Below are positions 7,047-14,840 of a stretch of 22,720 nucleotides of DNA, piece after piece. The notes beneath the pieces were generated by a model, which was not told the origin of the DNA, did no database searches, and saw only the letters and a program-made list of their open reading frames with translations. The stretch is from JAQVWU01 sp964628455 (GTDB taxonomy: Bacteria; Bacillota; Clostridia; Oscillospirales; CAG-272), in contig CAZVPD010000045.1 in assembly GCA_964628455.1 (NCBI GenBank), positions 1-22,720 of the forward strand, in the 5' to 3' direction. The first letter of the stretch is position 1; the number at the start of each line of letters is the position of its first letter. Made by a program: the position numbers and the translations under genes.

Positions 7047-8699
7047 TTATTTTTTCGGCTTGCGCGCTCTGACGACAAAAACAACGGCTGCCCCCGTGAA
7101 AAGCGCGAACGCGCCTGCGATCAGCCAGAATATTGTATCCGGCAGATCGGGGGTCAGTTTCCCGCTGTCTGTCAGACCCCATAAGCCTCCCGTGCTGTCT
7201 GCCGTCACATCGAACAGAGGAATATAATAGGTCAGCTCCTGTTCGTTGTTTTCTGCCGTTCTGACAAGAGTCAGTCCTTTTTTATAATGTTCGAGAACGA
7301 AGCCTCCCGATATCGTGACGGGCGTCAGCCTGGCTACCTTGGTGGTGCAGGTAAACGGACCCTGAAACGTCAGAACCGCGTTTTCTCCCGTTTCCGGTAC
7401 GACGAGGGCAGCGTCGTTGTCTCCGCCGATGAACACCGCATCGCTGAAGATGACGTTTCCCCCGGGCAGGCACAGAATTCCCCTGCCGGGATACTGCGCC
7501 TTGTTGTATCCGAAGGATCCGCCCGAAAGACTGAAAGTACCGCTGTTGACGACCCCTCCGCCCGACATGTCCGATTCGTTGTAGTTCAGAGAACCGCCCG
7601 CCATCTCAAACAGTCCGAGATTGTACATTCCGGCCCCGTCCTTTGAAGACCTGTTGGAGGAGATGACTCCCTCCTGCATATAGTAAGAGGCTCCTTCTCC
7701 GTTATAAACGCCCCCGCCTTCGGCTGCCTCGTTCTGTGCCGCTTCGGCATAGGCATGGGCGCATGTCCCGAGATTGTATACCCCGCCGCCCGATCCGGCT
7801 TTGTTGTAAACGATGCCTGCGGCGTAAAGCATGAGTTCGGTCTCCGGCTCGACGGCAACTCCTCCGCCGTATTCCGCCGTGTTGCAGGCGATGACTCCGC
7901 CCCCTATTGTATGGCTGCCGCCCCGAAAATAGAATCCGCCGCCCCGGACGGCGCTGTTGCCCGCTTCGGATTCCACGGCGGGTTCGGCTGCATATTCGTC
8001 CGTTATCACCGTTCCGCCGACCGTTCCGCCCGTCATGGTGAATGTACCGCCGGTGACTGCCGCGGCACCGCCGTTTTCGGAAGCGGAGCAGTTTTTGATC
8101 TGACCGCCGCTGACGGTCAGTTCTCCTCCCGAAAGAGAGAATCCTCCGCCCGAAACGGCGGAACAGAAACGCACGGTCCCGCCGTATACGGTAAATGTCC
8201 CTCCGCTGACCTTAACCGCGCCTCCGTCCGAAGAGCAGCGGTTATTCTCGACAGTCGTTCCGCTGTAAAAATGCACCGCGCCGCCGGATACCGCGATCAC
8301 GGACCCCGTGTTCCCGAATGATTCGCCTCCGCCGTTTATGATCAGCGTATCTTCAAGGTCCGTATTCTTCGGATTGCCGAAAATAAGCGCGCCGTCGCTG
8401 ACCGAAAACATATCGCCCTCGTCAAATCCCCGGGTGATCATGCATCCCGCGCCGTTTATGACGATCTCTCCTCCCGTGACCTGCACGGGCGCCGTCAGGG
8501 TGATATCGCTGCGCAGAAAAACGTCGCCGGCGTCGTTCAGCCAACCCGCCGTCTCGCCTCCCAGCGCGTCGAGCATGGACTGCGCGCTGTCCGCTTTTCC
8601 TCCCGGTGCGGAAACATTGCCGGCTGCGAAAGAACACAGGGAAAAAATAAGGATCAGGAACGGAATGACAAGGGATAATCTGACGGAAAATCTGAACAT
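7047..8699 (-). CDS. Surface protein with Gly-rich right-handed beta-helix repeats and C-terminal anchor
   Basis: A 550-residue exported protein. A signal peptide (about 1-26, RFSVRLSLVIPFLILIFSL) is followed by a region (about 60-420) of many short repeats built on GG(A/G)x(V/F/Y), T-x-x-GG and N-x-A/S-x-x-GGG patterns, as in Chlamydia Pmp-like and other right-handed beta-helix adhesins. A less repetitive domain follows (about 425-510). The end has LPDT (519-522), a hydrophobic helix (about 523-543) and a basic tail RARKPKK, the layout of a sortase signal, but the fifth residue is Ile, not Gly. It may therefore be sorted by an unusual sortase or simply stay in the membrane. The ATG at 8699 is preceded by AAGGA eight bases upstream. 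It has its own promoter (8787-8817) and terminator (7006-7038), so it is a single-gene unit. Adhesion or wall structure is the likely role, by inference. Confidence 0.75.
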   Translation of the reverse strand: MFRFSVRLSLVIPFLILIFSLCSFAAGNVSAPGGKADSAQSMLDALGGETAGWLNDAGDVFLRSDITLTAPVQVTGGEIVINGAGCMITRGFDEGDMFSVSDGALIFGNPKNTDLEDTLIINGGGESFGNTGSVIAVSGGAVHFYSGTTVENNRCSSDGGAVKVSGGTFTVYGGTVRFCSAVSGGGFSLSGGELTVSGGQIKNCSASENGGAAAVTGGTFTMTGGTVGGTVITDEYAAEPAVESEAGNSAVRGGGFYFRGGSHTIGGGVIACNTAEYGGGVAVEPETELMLYAAGIVYNKAGSGGGVYNLGTCAHAYAEAAQNEAAEGGGVYNGEGASYYMQEGVISSNRSSKDGAGMYNLGLFEMAGGSLNYNESDMSGGGVVNSGTFSLSGGSFGYNKAQYPGRGILCLPGGNVIFSDAVFIGGDNDAALVVPETGENAVLTFQGPFTCTTKVARLTPVTISGGFVLEHYKKGLTLVRTAENNEQELTYYIPLFDVTADSTGGLWGLTDSGKLTPDLPDTIFWLIAGAFALFTGAAVVFVVRARKPKK

Positions 8700-8786
8700 A
8701 GGGGATTTCCTTTCGAATTACAGCTTATTACGGCAGTTTATGGATTGTTTTGCCGTTTAAATGCGGAATTTCGGCTCCGCATGATT

Positions 8787-8817
8787 ATTATACCACAAGT
8801 CGGATGGTTTTTGTCAA
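8787..8817 (-). promoter_or_regulatory. Consensus promoter of the beta-helix protein gene
   Basis: On the minus strand, TTGACA at 8817-8812 and TATAAT at 8792-8787 are both perfect boxes, with a 19-base spacer that is slightly long. The -10 box is preceded by TGG, giving an extended -10 element that can compensate. Transcription would start near 8780, about 80 bases before the ATG at 8699. It is divergent from the promoter at 8922-8949. Confidence 0.75.
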
Positions 8818-8921
8818 CAATTATCCGAGCCCTTATGTGGATATAATGCACAACGCGTGCGCACTCTTGTTAAATATTACACACATAGCACATAAACTTA
8901 GAAAAATATTCTTAAAAACAC

Positions 8922-8949
8922 TTGAAACTTTTTAATATTATGTTATGAT
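8922..8949 (+). promoter_or_regulatory. Promoter of the ABC/DUF1854 operon
   Basis: TTGAAA at 8922-8927 and TATGAT at 8944-8949 are separated by 16 bases; TG at 8941-8942 makes the -10 element extended. Transcription would start near 8956, leaving a leader of about 80 bases before the ATG at 9036. The upstream 8820-8920 stretch is AT-rich and shows no gene. Confidence 0.7.
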
Positions 8950-9035
8950 ATATGCGTATAGTTCACGGCAGCCGGCCGGACCGTGCGTTCCGACGCAGGG
9001 TCTTTTACCGGCCGCAAGGAAAGGGTGACAACAGA

Positions 9036-11384
9036 ATGCTCCCGCTGGAAAAATTAACCGAGGAGGCCAAGGAAGGCTTCGCGGAAAGAGGCGTGTCTGA
9101 AGAAGATATTATTCTGGCCGTACAGCTCGATCTGGATATGGAAGGCAGTTTCGGTGAGACATGGCTCGCTCTCAGTATGGCAAAACGAAAAATGTTCGCC
9201 ATATCCGTGACATCGGATGCAGAAACCGTTTTCCGTCAGAAAAAAGCGAAAGATTCCGGAAAAGTCAATACCGGACTTTTTAAAGACGCGAGGTTTGACG
9301 AATACGACCTCGACCGCATATCGCATACCTATGTCGACAATTTTGCCACTTCCAACCGCCTGCTGACCAAACTGGATGCGAAGGAGGATGATCCGGGAAC
9401 CACCGTGATCGTCGCATACAGCACGAACGCGCGCAAAAAAAAGCTATTCGCTTTTATCGATCTTGTCGAACGCTTCAAAAACGGGGACACCATCACCGAA
9501 GAGGATGCCATCTTCGAGCAGTTCAACGTCAAGTGCCCGAAGTGCCATACTGTTTATAAGGACCAGAACAGGCGTCTCTGCGAAAACTGCATGAACCAGA
9601 AGGCGATCGTACGCCGCCTTCTCAAATATTTCTCGGAATTCAAACTTCAGCTCATCACCGTGCTGTTCTGCATGGTGGCTTCATCGACGATTTCTCTGAT
9701 AAGCCCCATCATCAACGGCAAGGTTTTTTATGACCAGGTTATTTATAAGCCGGGCATCGTAAACGGCAAGGAAGTCGGAACGCTGCACACGGTCGGATGG
9801 GTATACGCCCTGATCGCCATTCTGTTCGGCATATCGATCATATCCCTTCTCATCGGCATCATCCAGAGCCGCGCCAACGCCCACATGTCGACGCGCGTGA
9901 CGCTGAACATGAAACTCGATATTTTTTCGGCCATGCAGAAGCTGTCCCTTTCCTTTTTCAACAACAACCAGACCGGACGGCTGATCACCCGCGTCAATTC
10001 CGATGCCGAAAATATCAGGTCTTTCTTCATCAACGGCGTGCCCTCGCTGATCATATCGAGCATCAACTTTGTGGGACTGACCATCTTCCTGTTCATGCTC
10101 AACTGGAGACTGACGCTGATCGTTTTTGTCCCCGTTCCCCTGATCGTCTTTATGTTCAAGTTCATGCTGCCGAAGCTGTGGCGCATGTATTCGATGTCGT
10201 GGCGCCGCAGTTCCGCCCTCAACGCGGTTCTGGGTGACTCGCTGACCGGTATACGCGTCGTCAAGGCGTTTGCAAAAGAAACGGAAGAAACGCACCGCTT
10301 TTATACCTACGCGGAAAAATTATATAAAACGCATCTTCAGCTGAATCTCGTCAGCATCACCATTTTCCCTGTCATCGGGCTTTTAATCGGTATCTCGAGC
10401 AATGCCATCTGGGGATTCGGCGGTATCAGCGTCATGAACGAAATCATGACATACGGTGAATTCACCACATATTTCGGATACCTCGGCATGATATTCGGCC
10501 CGCTCAACTTCTTCACCGAATTTACGAACCTGATGACGCAGACGACAAACTCCGCGCAGCGTATGTTCGAGATCATCGATGCGATCCCCGAAATACAGGA
10601 CGTGCCCGACGCCGTCAGGATCGACCGCTTCAACGGCAACATCGAATTCAAAAAGGTCTGCTTCCATTATACGCCCAACCGCCCGATCCTCAAGAACGTG
10701 AGCTTTAAGATAAACCAGGGAGACCATATCGGCCTTGTCGGCCACACGGGTGCCGGCAAAAGCACCATCGCGAATCTTATAAACCGCCTGTATGACGTCG
10801 TTTCGGGCTCTATCGAGATCGACGGTGTGAATGTCAAAAACATCGCCGGCGAATCGATGCGCAAAAACATCGCCATCGTGTCTCAGGAAATATATCTGTT
10901 CAAGGGAACCATCGCCGACAACATCCGCTACGGCCGTCCCGACGCCACGATGGACGACGTCGTCGAAGCGGCGCGCGCCGCCAATGCCCACAACTTTATC
11001 CTGAATCTTCCGCACGGCTATGAGACGGTCGTCGGGACGGGAAGCCGTTCGCTTTCGGGAGGAGAGCAGCAGCGCATATCCATCGCCCGCGCGCTCCTTC
11101 TCGGACCCACCATCCTCATCCTCGATGAAGCCACGGCAGCCATGGATACCGAAACGGAGCGTCTGATCCAGGACGCGCTGAACCTGCTGATTCAGGGCCG
11201 CACCACCATCACCATCGCCCACCGGCTCTCCACCCTGAAGGAATGCAATTATCTTTTTGCCCTTGAGAACGGCGAGATTGCCGAGGAGGGGACCCATGCC
11301 GAACTCATCGCCAAAAAGGGTATATACTACAGGCTCTATACCCTTCAGAGCGAAGCGATGAAAAAAGTCATTCAGGGCATGTAA
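9036..11384 (+). CDS. ABC exporter half-transporter with N-terminal PH-like domain and zinc ribbon
   Basis: A 782-residue fused permease-ATPase. Residues 1-160 form a soluble domain that looks like a bacterial PH-like fold (strands such as TWLALSMAKRKMFAIS and TTVIVAYSTNARKKKLFAFI). A zinc ribbon follows (Cys167, Cys170, Cys182, Cys185), then six membrane helices (about 203-500) of the type I exporter fold. The ATPase domain (about 533-775) has Walker A GHTGAGKST (569-577), Q-loop Gln617, signature LSGGEQQ (673-679), Walker B ILILDEAT (693-700) with Glu698, and His729; all catalytic residues are present. The ATG at 9036 was chosen over one at 8952 because it has AAGGAAAGG upstream and the extra 28 residues lie over the promoter region. 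It is the first gene of an operon with an HPr-like protein, a DUF1854 protein and two more such transporters. The substrate is unknown. Confidence 0.9.
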   Translation: MLPLEKLTEEAKEGFAERGVSEEDIILAVQLDLDMEGSFGETWLALSMAKRKMFAISVTSDAETVFRQKKAKDSGKVNTGLFKDARFDEYDLDRISHTYVDNFATSNRLLTKLDAKEDDPGTTVIVAYSTNARKKKLFAFIDLVERFKNGDTITEEDAIFEQFNVKCPKCHTVYKDQNRRLCENCMNQKAIVRRLLKYFSEFKLQLITVLFCMVASSTISLISPIINGKVFYDQVIYKPGIVNGKEVGTLHTVGWVYALIAILFGISIISLLIGIIQSRANAHMSTRVTLNMKLDIFSAMQKLSLSFFNNNQTGRLITRVNSDAENIRSFFINGVPSLIISSINFVGLTIFLFMLNWRLTLIVFVPVPLIVFMFKFMLPKLWRMYSMSWRRSSALNAVLGDSLTGIRVVKAFAKETEETHRFYTYAEKLYKTHLQLNLVSITIFPVIGLLIGISSNAIWGFGGISVMNEIMTYGEFTTYFGYLGMIFGPLNFFTEFTNLMTQTTNSAQRMFEIIDAIPEIQDVPDAVRIDRFNGNIEFKKVCFHYTPNRPILKNVSFKINQGDHIGLVGHTGAGKSTIANLINRLYDVVSGSIEIDGVNVKNIAGESMRKNIAIVSQEIYLFKGTIADNIRYGRPDATMDDVVEAARAANAHNFILNLPHGYETVVGTGSRSLSGGEQQRISIARALLLGPTILILDEATAAMDTETERLIQDALNLLIQGRTTITIAHRLSTLKECNYLFALENGEIAEEGTHAELIAKKGIYYRLYTLQSEAMKKVIQGM

Positions 11385-11444
11385 CCGTCTCGGCACATAA
11401 AGACATAAAATAAAAAATAAATACAAATATTTCGGAGGCTTGGA

Positions 11445-11666
11445 ATGAGAGTAAAATTAAATCTTGATACAATGGCGAAGATCAACAATTTTGTCGGCGA
11501 TATGACCAGACACGGCGGAAACGCCCATCTGACCGACAAGAACCGCGATTTCATCGTCAGCGCCAAATCCATGCTCGGCTGCGTTTACACGATGGAATGG
11601 GATGAAGTATGGTTTGAATCCGATGAAGACGTTTTCCAGATCATCAACAAATACATGGAAGACTGA
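11445..11666 (+). CDS. HPr-family (Crh-like) protein lacking the phosphocarrier histidine
   Basis: A 73-residue protein with the length and strand-helix order of HPr. The segment FIVSAKSMLGCVYTMEW (residues 36-52) matches the HPr motif V-x-A-K-S-(I/L)-(M/L)-G, in which the serine (here Ser42) is the Ser46 regulatory phosphorylation site. The N-terminal part, where HPr has the active G-x-H-A-R-P-A motif, reads NLDTMAKINNF, with no histidine. It therefore cannot carry phosphate from Enzyme I; Crh of Bacillus subtilis is the known precedent for an HPr-like regulator without this histidine. GGAGG lies six bases before the ATG. Placed 60 bases after the first ABC gene and 54 before the DUF1854 gene, it probably serves the transporter system, perhaps as a regulator or structural partner; this is inference. 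Confidence 0.75.
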   Translation: MRVKLNLDTMAKINNFVGDMTRHGGNAHLTDKNRDFIVSAKSMLGCVYTMEWDEVWFESDEDVFQIINKYMED

Positions 11667-11720
11667 TCCCTGATTTATTTTCAGCATATCGGTTCGTAAA
11701 TAACGACGGGGGTAACAAAC

Positions 11721-12554
11721 ATGGCAGACGAAAAAGAAAAAGACGTAAAGCCGGCAGCCGGAGAAGTTAAGGCCGAAACGGCCAAAGCCGAAACGGCCAA
11801 AGCCGAAACGGCCGAGACCGTAAAGCCTGCGGAGAATACCGGCGCGGACGGCAAAGATAAAGCTGCGGAAGCAAAAACCGGAACACCGGAAAAACCGGGA
11901 AGCGGCGATGAAAAATCCGAAGATAAACCCGAAGATAAACCCGGAGAAAAAGCCGGAGACAAAAAAGCGGAGAAGAAAGAACTTCTCGATGAGATCGACG
12001 GCGGCGGGGAAGGCGACCTGATCCTCGAGAATCAGCGCGAATCGGTTCCGCTGACCCCTTTGAACGCGCGGTTTTACCGTTCAAAGGGAAAACTCATATC
12101 GCTTGAACTGACGGTTGAAGGCAGGGAACCGGAAGTTTTCGAGCGCGTGGTCATGCTGCGTTCATTCCCGGTCACAAATCCCGATGAATTTCTTTCGGTA
12201 CGCGAGCCCGATACAAAAAAGAAAGGCCGCGGAAAGGAGATCGGCATGATCCGCCGCATGAGCGATTTTGACGATGAGACAAGGGTGCTGTTCCTTGAGG
12301 AGCTGGACAGACGTTATTTCTCCCCTCAGCTGCTGCGCATCACTTCGGCCAAGGAAAAGTTCGGTTATTCCTACTGGGACGCCGAGACGACCGCCGGTCA
12401 CGTCACCTTCATACTCAACAATCCCTTTTATAATATACGCGTGCTTGAAGACGGACGAATCTTTATCAACGATATAGACGGAAACAGTTTCGAAATTCCG
12501 GACCCCAAAAAGCTCGATCCGGCAAGTTACAGAAAAATAGAAATATATCTGTAA
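11721..12554 (+). CDS. DUF1854 protein with long charged disordered N-terminus
   Basis: A 277-residue protein. Residues 1-95 are Lys/Glu/Ala/Pro-rich and surely disordered, with three tandem AKAET-like repeats (about 17-33) and DKPEDKPGEKAGDKK-type runs. Residues about 110-277 match DUF1854: LRSFPVTNPDEFLSVRE (146-162), EIGMIRRMSDFDDETRVLFLEELDRRYF (173-200), GYSYWDAET (215-223), and the end DGRIFINDIDGNSFEIPD (244-261) with KKLDPASYRKIEIYL. DUF1854 proteins are known as partners of ABC transporters, in some bacteria in cyanophycin gene sets, where the ABC proteins also carry extra N-terminal domains. No molecular function is established. It lies between the HPr-like gene and the paired ABC genes; GGGGGT precedes the ATG. 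The domain call is good; the role is inference. Confidence 0.85.
   Translation: MADEKEKDVKPAAGEVKAETAKAETAKAETAETVKPAENTGADGKDKAAEAKTGTPEKPGSGDEKSEDKPEDKPGEKAGDKKAEKKELLDEIDGGGEGDLILENQRESVPLTPLNARFYRSKGKLISLELTVEGREPEVFERVVMLRSFPVTNPDEFLSVREPDTKKKGRGKEIGMIRRMSDFDDETRVLFLEELDRRYFSPQLLRITSAKEKFGYSYWDAETTAGHVTFILNNPFYNIRVLEDGRIFINDIDGNSFEIPDPKKLDPASYRKIEIYL
11772..11816 (+). repeat. Three tandem 15-bp repeats in the DUF1854 gene
   Basis: The unit GCCGAAACGGCCAAA occurs at 11772-11786 and 11787-11801, and a copy changed in its last three bases (GAG) at 11802-11816. It encodes A-E-T-A-K repeats in the disordered N-terminus and keeps the frame, so copy number can vary without breaking the gene. 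Confidence 0.85.
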
Positions 12555-12626
12555 AATCCGAAAGTCCGGTTCAGCCTGCCATTGACCCAAACGAATAGAA
12601 TCTGATCAGTCAGAGGGCAATAAACA

Positions 12627-14840
12627 ATGAAATTACAGTACGAACTGCCGGGCCCGGATAAAAAAGCATATGAAACCGCGGCAGGCAGCGGCGAAAAGCT
12701 GATGTACTGCCTCCCGTTCAACATATATAAAAATAAATTCGTTGACGGTTATATGGCGTTTACCGACAGAAAAATATACAAACTGCTCGGAGGCGAGCTG
12801 CTGGATGTCTTTGAGATCCCGGGGTCAAAACATTTTCATACGGAAGTGATGTACGGTTCGTGCGGTTTTTATGCCGAGATCGGCGGTTCCCAGACACTGC
12901 TGTGCCAGTTTGTGTCCGGCCGCAACCTGCCGCGCTATTCGGTGATCGTAAAAGCATGCGAAATTTTGGCCGAATCTAAAAGCAAAGACCCGATCACCAA
13001 CGACACGCCCGAATTGTTCTGCCCGACCTGCGGGCGTCCGTATGTCTCCGAAAGCACGATCTGCCCTTACTGTCTCGATAAAAAAGAAGTTTATCTTAAA
13101 ATGTGGGCTATGACAAAAGGACTGAGGCTGCTGATGAGCGTGCCTTTTCTGGTCTCGGCTTTCTGGGTGCTGCTCAGTTTTGTAAATCCGTGGATCGAAG
13201 CTAAGGTGATCAGTGACTACCTGCTGCCCATAGGCGGCAAAGAACGCGGACCTGTCAAAGAATTCATAGGATTCGTGCTGCTGATCATCATCATCAATCT
13301 TTTCTCCCATGTATTGCATGTCTTCCACATACGAAGCACATCCGTCACCAGCGGCCGCTTTACCCTTCTGCTGCAGACGCTGCTGTATGAAAAAATCCAG
13401 ACGCTGTCCCTGTCTTCCATTCAGAGAAGGTCCACGGGCGAACTGATGGGACGGGTGTCGTACGACACCGCGGTCATGCAGGATTTTATCGTAGGACAGC
13501 TTCCGTATCTGTTCGTGCAGGCTGTTTCGTTTGTCATAGGCTTTGTCGTGGTTATCTTCATGAATCCGCTCATCTGTATGTTTATCTTTATACCCGTTCC
13601 GTTTGTCGTCTATACGGTCGTGGTTTTCTGGAAGTATATCGATATCAGGAACGAAAAATCGTGGGTGCTCGGAACGCGGACGGGGTATCTCCTGCATGAT
13701 ATTTTAAACGGGATCCGCGTGGTGAAATCCTTCGGACAGGAAGAGAAGGAGATCACACGGTTTAAGAATGCCAGCATAAAGGCGACGGCTCAGGACGAGT
13801 CCAATGCCAAGATGTTCAATACCCTTTTCCCCATCCTGAATTTTGTGATGTGGACGGGGTCGTATCTGATCATGATCTACGGGAACATACGCGTGTTTGA
13901 CGGGCGGATGGAGCTGGGAACCCTGCATCAGTTCAATGCATACGCGGCCATCATCTACTCGCCGCTGCTGTATATCACGTCGGTTCCCACGATCATCTCC
14001 CGGTTCCTCACCTCGTCGTCAAAAGTATTTGAAATCCTCGAGGAAAGTCCGGAAGTGGGCGACATCGACCTTCCCCTCGACATCTATATCGAAGGGGACA
14101 TATCCGTCCGCAACGCGACCTTCGGCTATCAGAGCTACAGTCCGGTGCTCGAGAATATCAGCATTGAGATCAAAGCGGGTGAGATGATCGGCATCGTGGG
14201 TCATTCGGGTTCGGGAAAAACGACGCTGATCAACCTGATCATGAGGCTTTACGACGTAAACGAAGGCGCCATCGTGATCGATGACGTCAATATCAAAGAT
14301 ATTTCGCAGTCCGCGCTGCGCAGCCAGATAGGCGTGGTGCTGCAGGAAACCTTTTTATTCTCGGGTACGGTCAGAGACAACATCAAATATTCAAAACCGT
14401 ATGCGACCGACGAGGAAGTCCTCGAGGCCGCGCGTATTGCCAACGCCCATGATTTTATCGTGAATATGCCCGAAGGGTATAACACGATGATCGGTGAAAA
14501 AGGACTCGACCTGTCGGGCGGAGAACGGCAGAGAATCGCCATCGCGCGGGCGATCATCCACAACCCGCGCATACTGATCCTTGACGAAGCGACGGCTTCA
14601 CTCGACACGGAGACCGAAAAACTAATTCAGGACGCGCTGAACAAGCTGGTCGTCAACCGGACCACTTTCGCTATCGCACACCGCCTGTCCACGCTGCGCA
14701 ACGCCGACCGGCTGCTGGTACTCGATCACGGCAGGGTGGCGGAATTCGGTACGCACGGCGAATTGCTCGATAACCGCGGCATATACTATAAACTGGTTAT
14801 GGCCCAGCGAAAAATGGCGCATGAAATGGTGAAAACATGA
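12627..14840 (+). CDS. ABC exporter half-transporter with PH-like domain and zinc ribbon (first of tandem pair)
   Basis: A 737-residue fused permease-ATPase. Residues 20-115 have a PH-like pattern (GYMAFTDRKIYKLLGGELLDVF, then SQTLLCQFVSG), as in bacterial PH domains. The zinc ribbon is Cys132, Cys135, Cys146, Cys149 in C-P-x-C-G-R-P and C-P-Y-C-x-x-K motifs. About six membrane helices lie between about 168 and 460. The ATPase domain (about 490-730) has Walker A GHSGSGKTT (525-533), Gln573, LSGGERQ (629-635), Walker B ILILDEATASLD (649-660) with Glu654, and His685, so it should hydrolyse ATP. The start has AGAGGG about 11 bases upstream. Its stop overlaps the start of the next gene by four bases (ATGA), so the two products are probably made in equal amounts and form a heterodimer. 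It differs clearly from the first transporter of the operon in its N-terminal domain. Confidence 0.9.
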   Translation: MKLQYELPGPDKKAYETAAGSGEKLMYCLPFNIYKNKFVDGYMAFTDRKIYKLLGGELLDVFEIPGSKHFHTEVMYGSCGFYAEIGGSQTLLCQFVSGRNLPRYSVIVKACEILAESKSKDPITNDTPELFCPTCGRPYVSESTICPYCLDKKEVYLKMWAMTKGLRLLMSVPFLVSAFWVLLSFVNPWIEAKVISDYLLPIGGKERGPVKEFIGFVLLIIIINLFSHVLHVFHIRSTSVTSGRFTLLLQTLLYEKIQTLSLSSIQRRSTGELMGRVSYDTAVMQDFIVGQLPYLFVQAVSFVIGFVVVIFMNPLICMFIFIPVPFVVYTVVVFWKYIDIRNEKSWVLGTRTGYLLHDILNGIRVVKSFGQEEKEITRFKNASIKATAQDESNAKMFNTLFPILNFVMWTGSYLIMIYGNIRVFDGRMELGTLHQFNAYAAIIYSPLLYITSVPTIISRFLTSSSKVFEILEESPEVGDIDLPLDIYIEGDISVRNATFGYQSYSPVLENISIEIKAGEMIGIVGHSGSGKTTLINLIMRLYDVNEGAIVIDDVNIKDISQSALRSQIGVVLQETFLFSGTVRDNIKYSKPYATDEEVLEAARIANAHDFIVNMPEGYNTMIGEKGLDLSGGERQRIAIARAIIHNPRILILDEATASLDTETEKLIQDALNKLVVNRTTFAIAHRLSTLRNADRLLVLDHGRVAEFGTHGELLDNRGIYYKLVMAQRKMAHEMVKT

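Noticed and set aside
7500..8300. Repeated GC-rich blocks that look like a DNA repeat array
   Set aside because: They are degenerate and follow the codons of the Gly-Gly-Gly motifs of the beta-helix protein; no identical DNA unit is seen.
8842..8847. A perfect TATAAT on the plus strand between the divergent promoters
   Set aside because: No acceptable -35 box lies 16-19 bases upstream and there is no TG extension; the promoter at 8922-8949 is better placed for the ABC operon.
10383..11426. Long open frame of 347 codons on the minus strand inside the first ABC gene
   Set aside because: It is antisense to the fully motif-supported ATPase domain, has no family resemblance, and arises from codon bias of the real gene.
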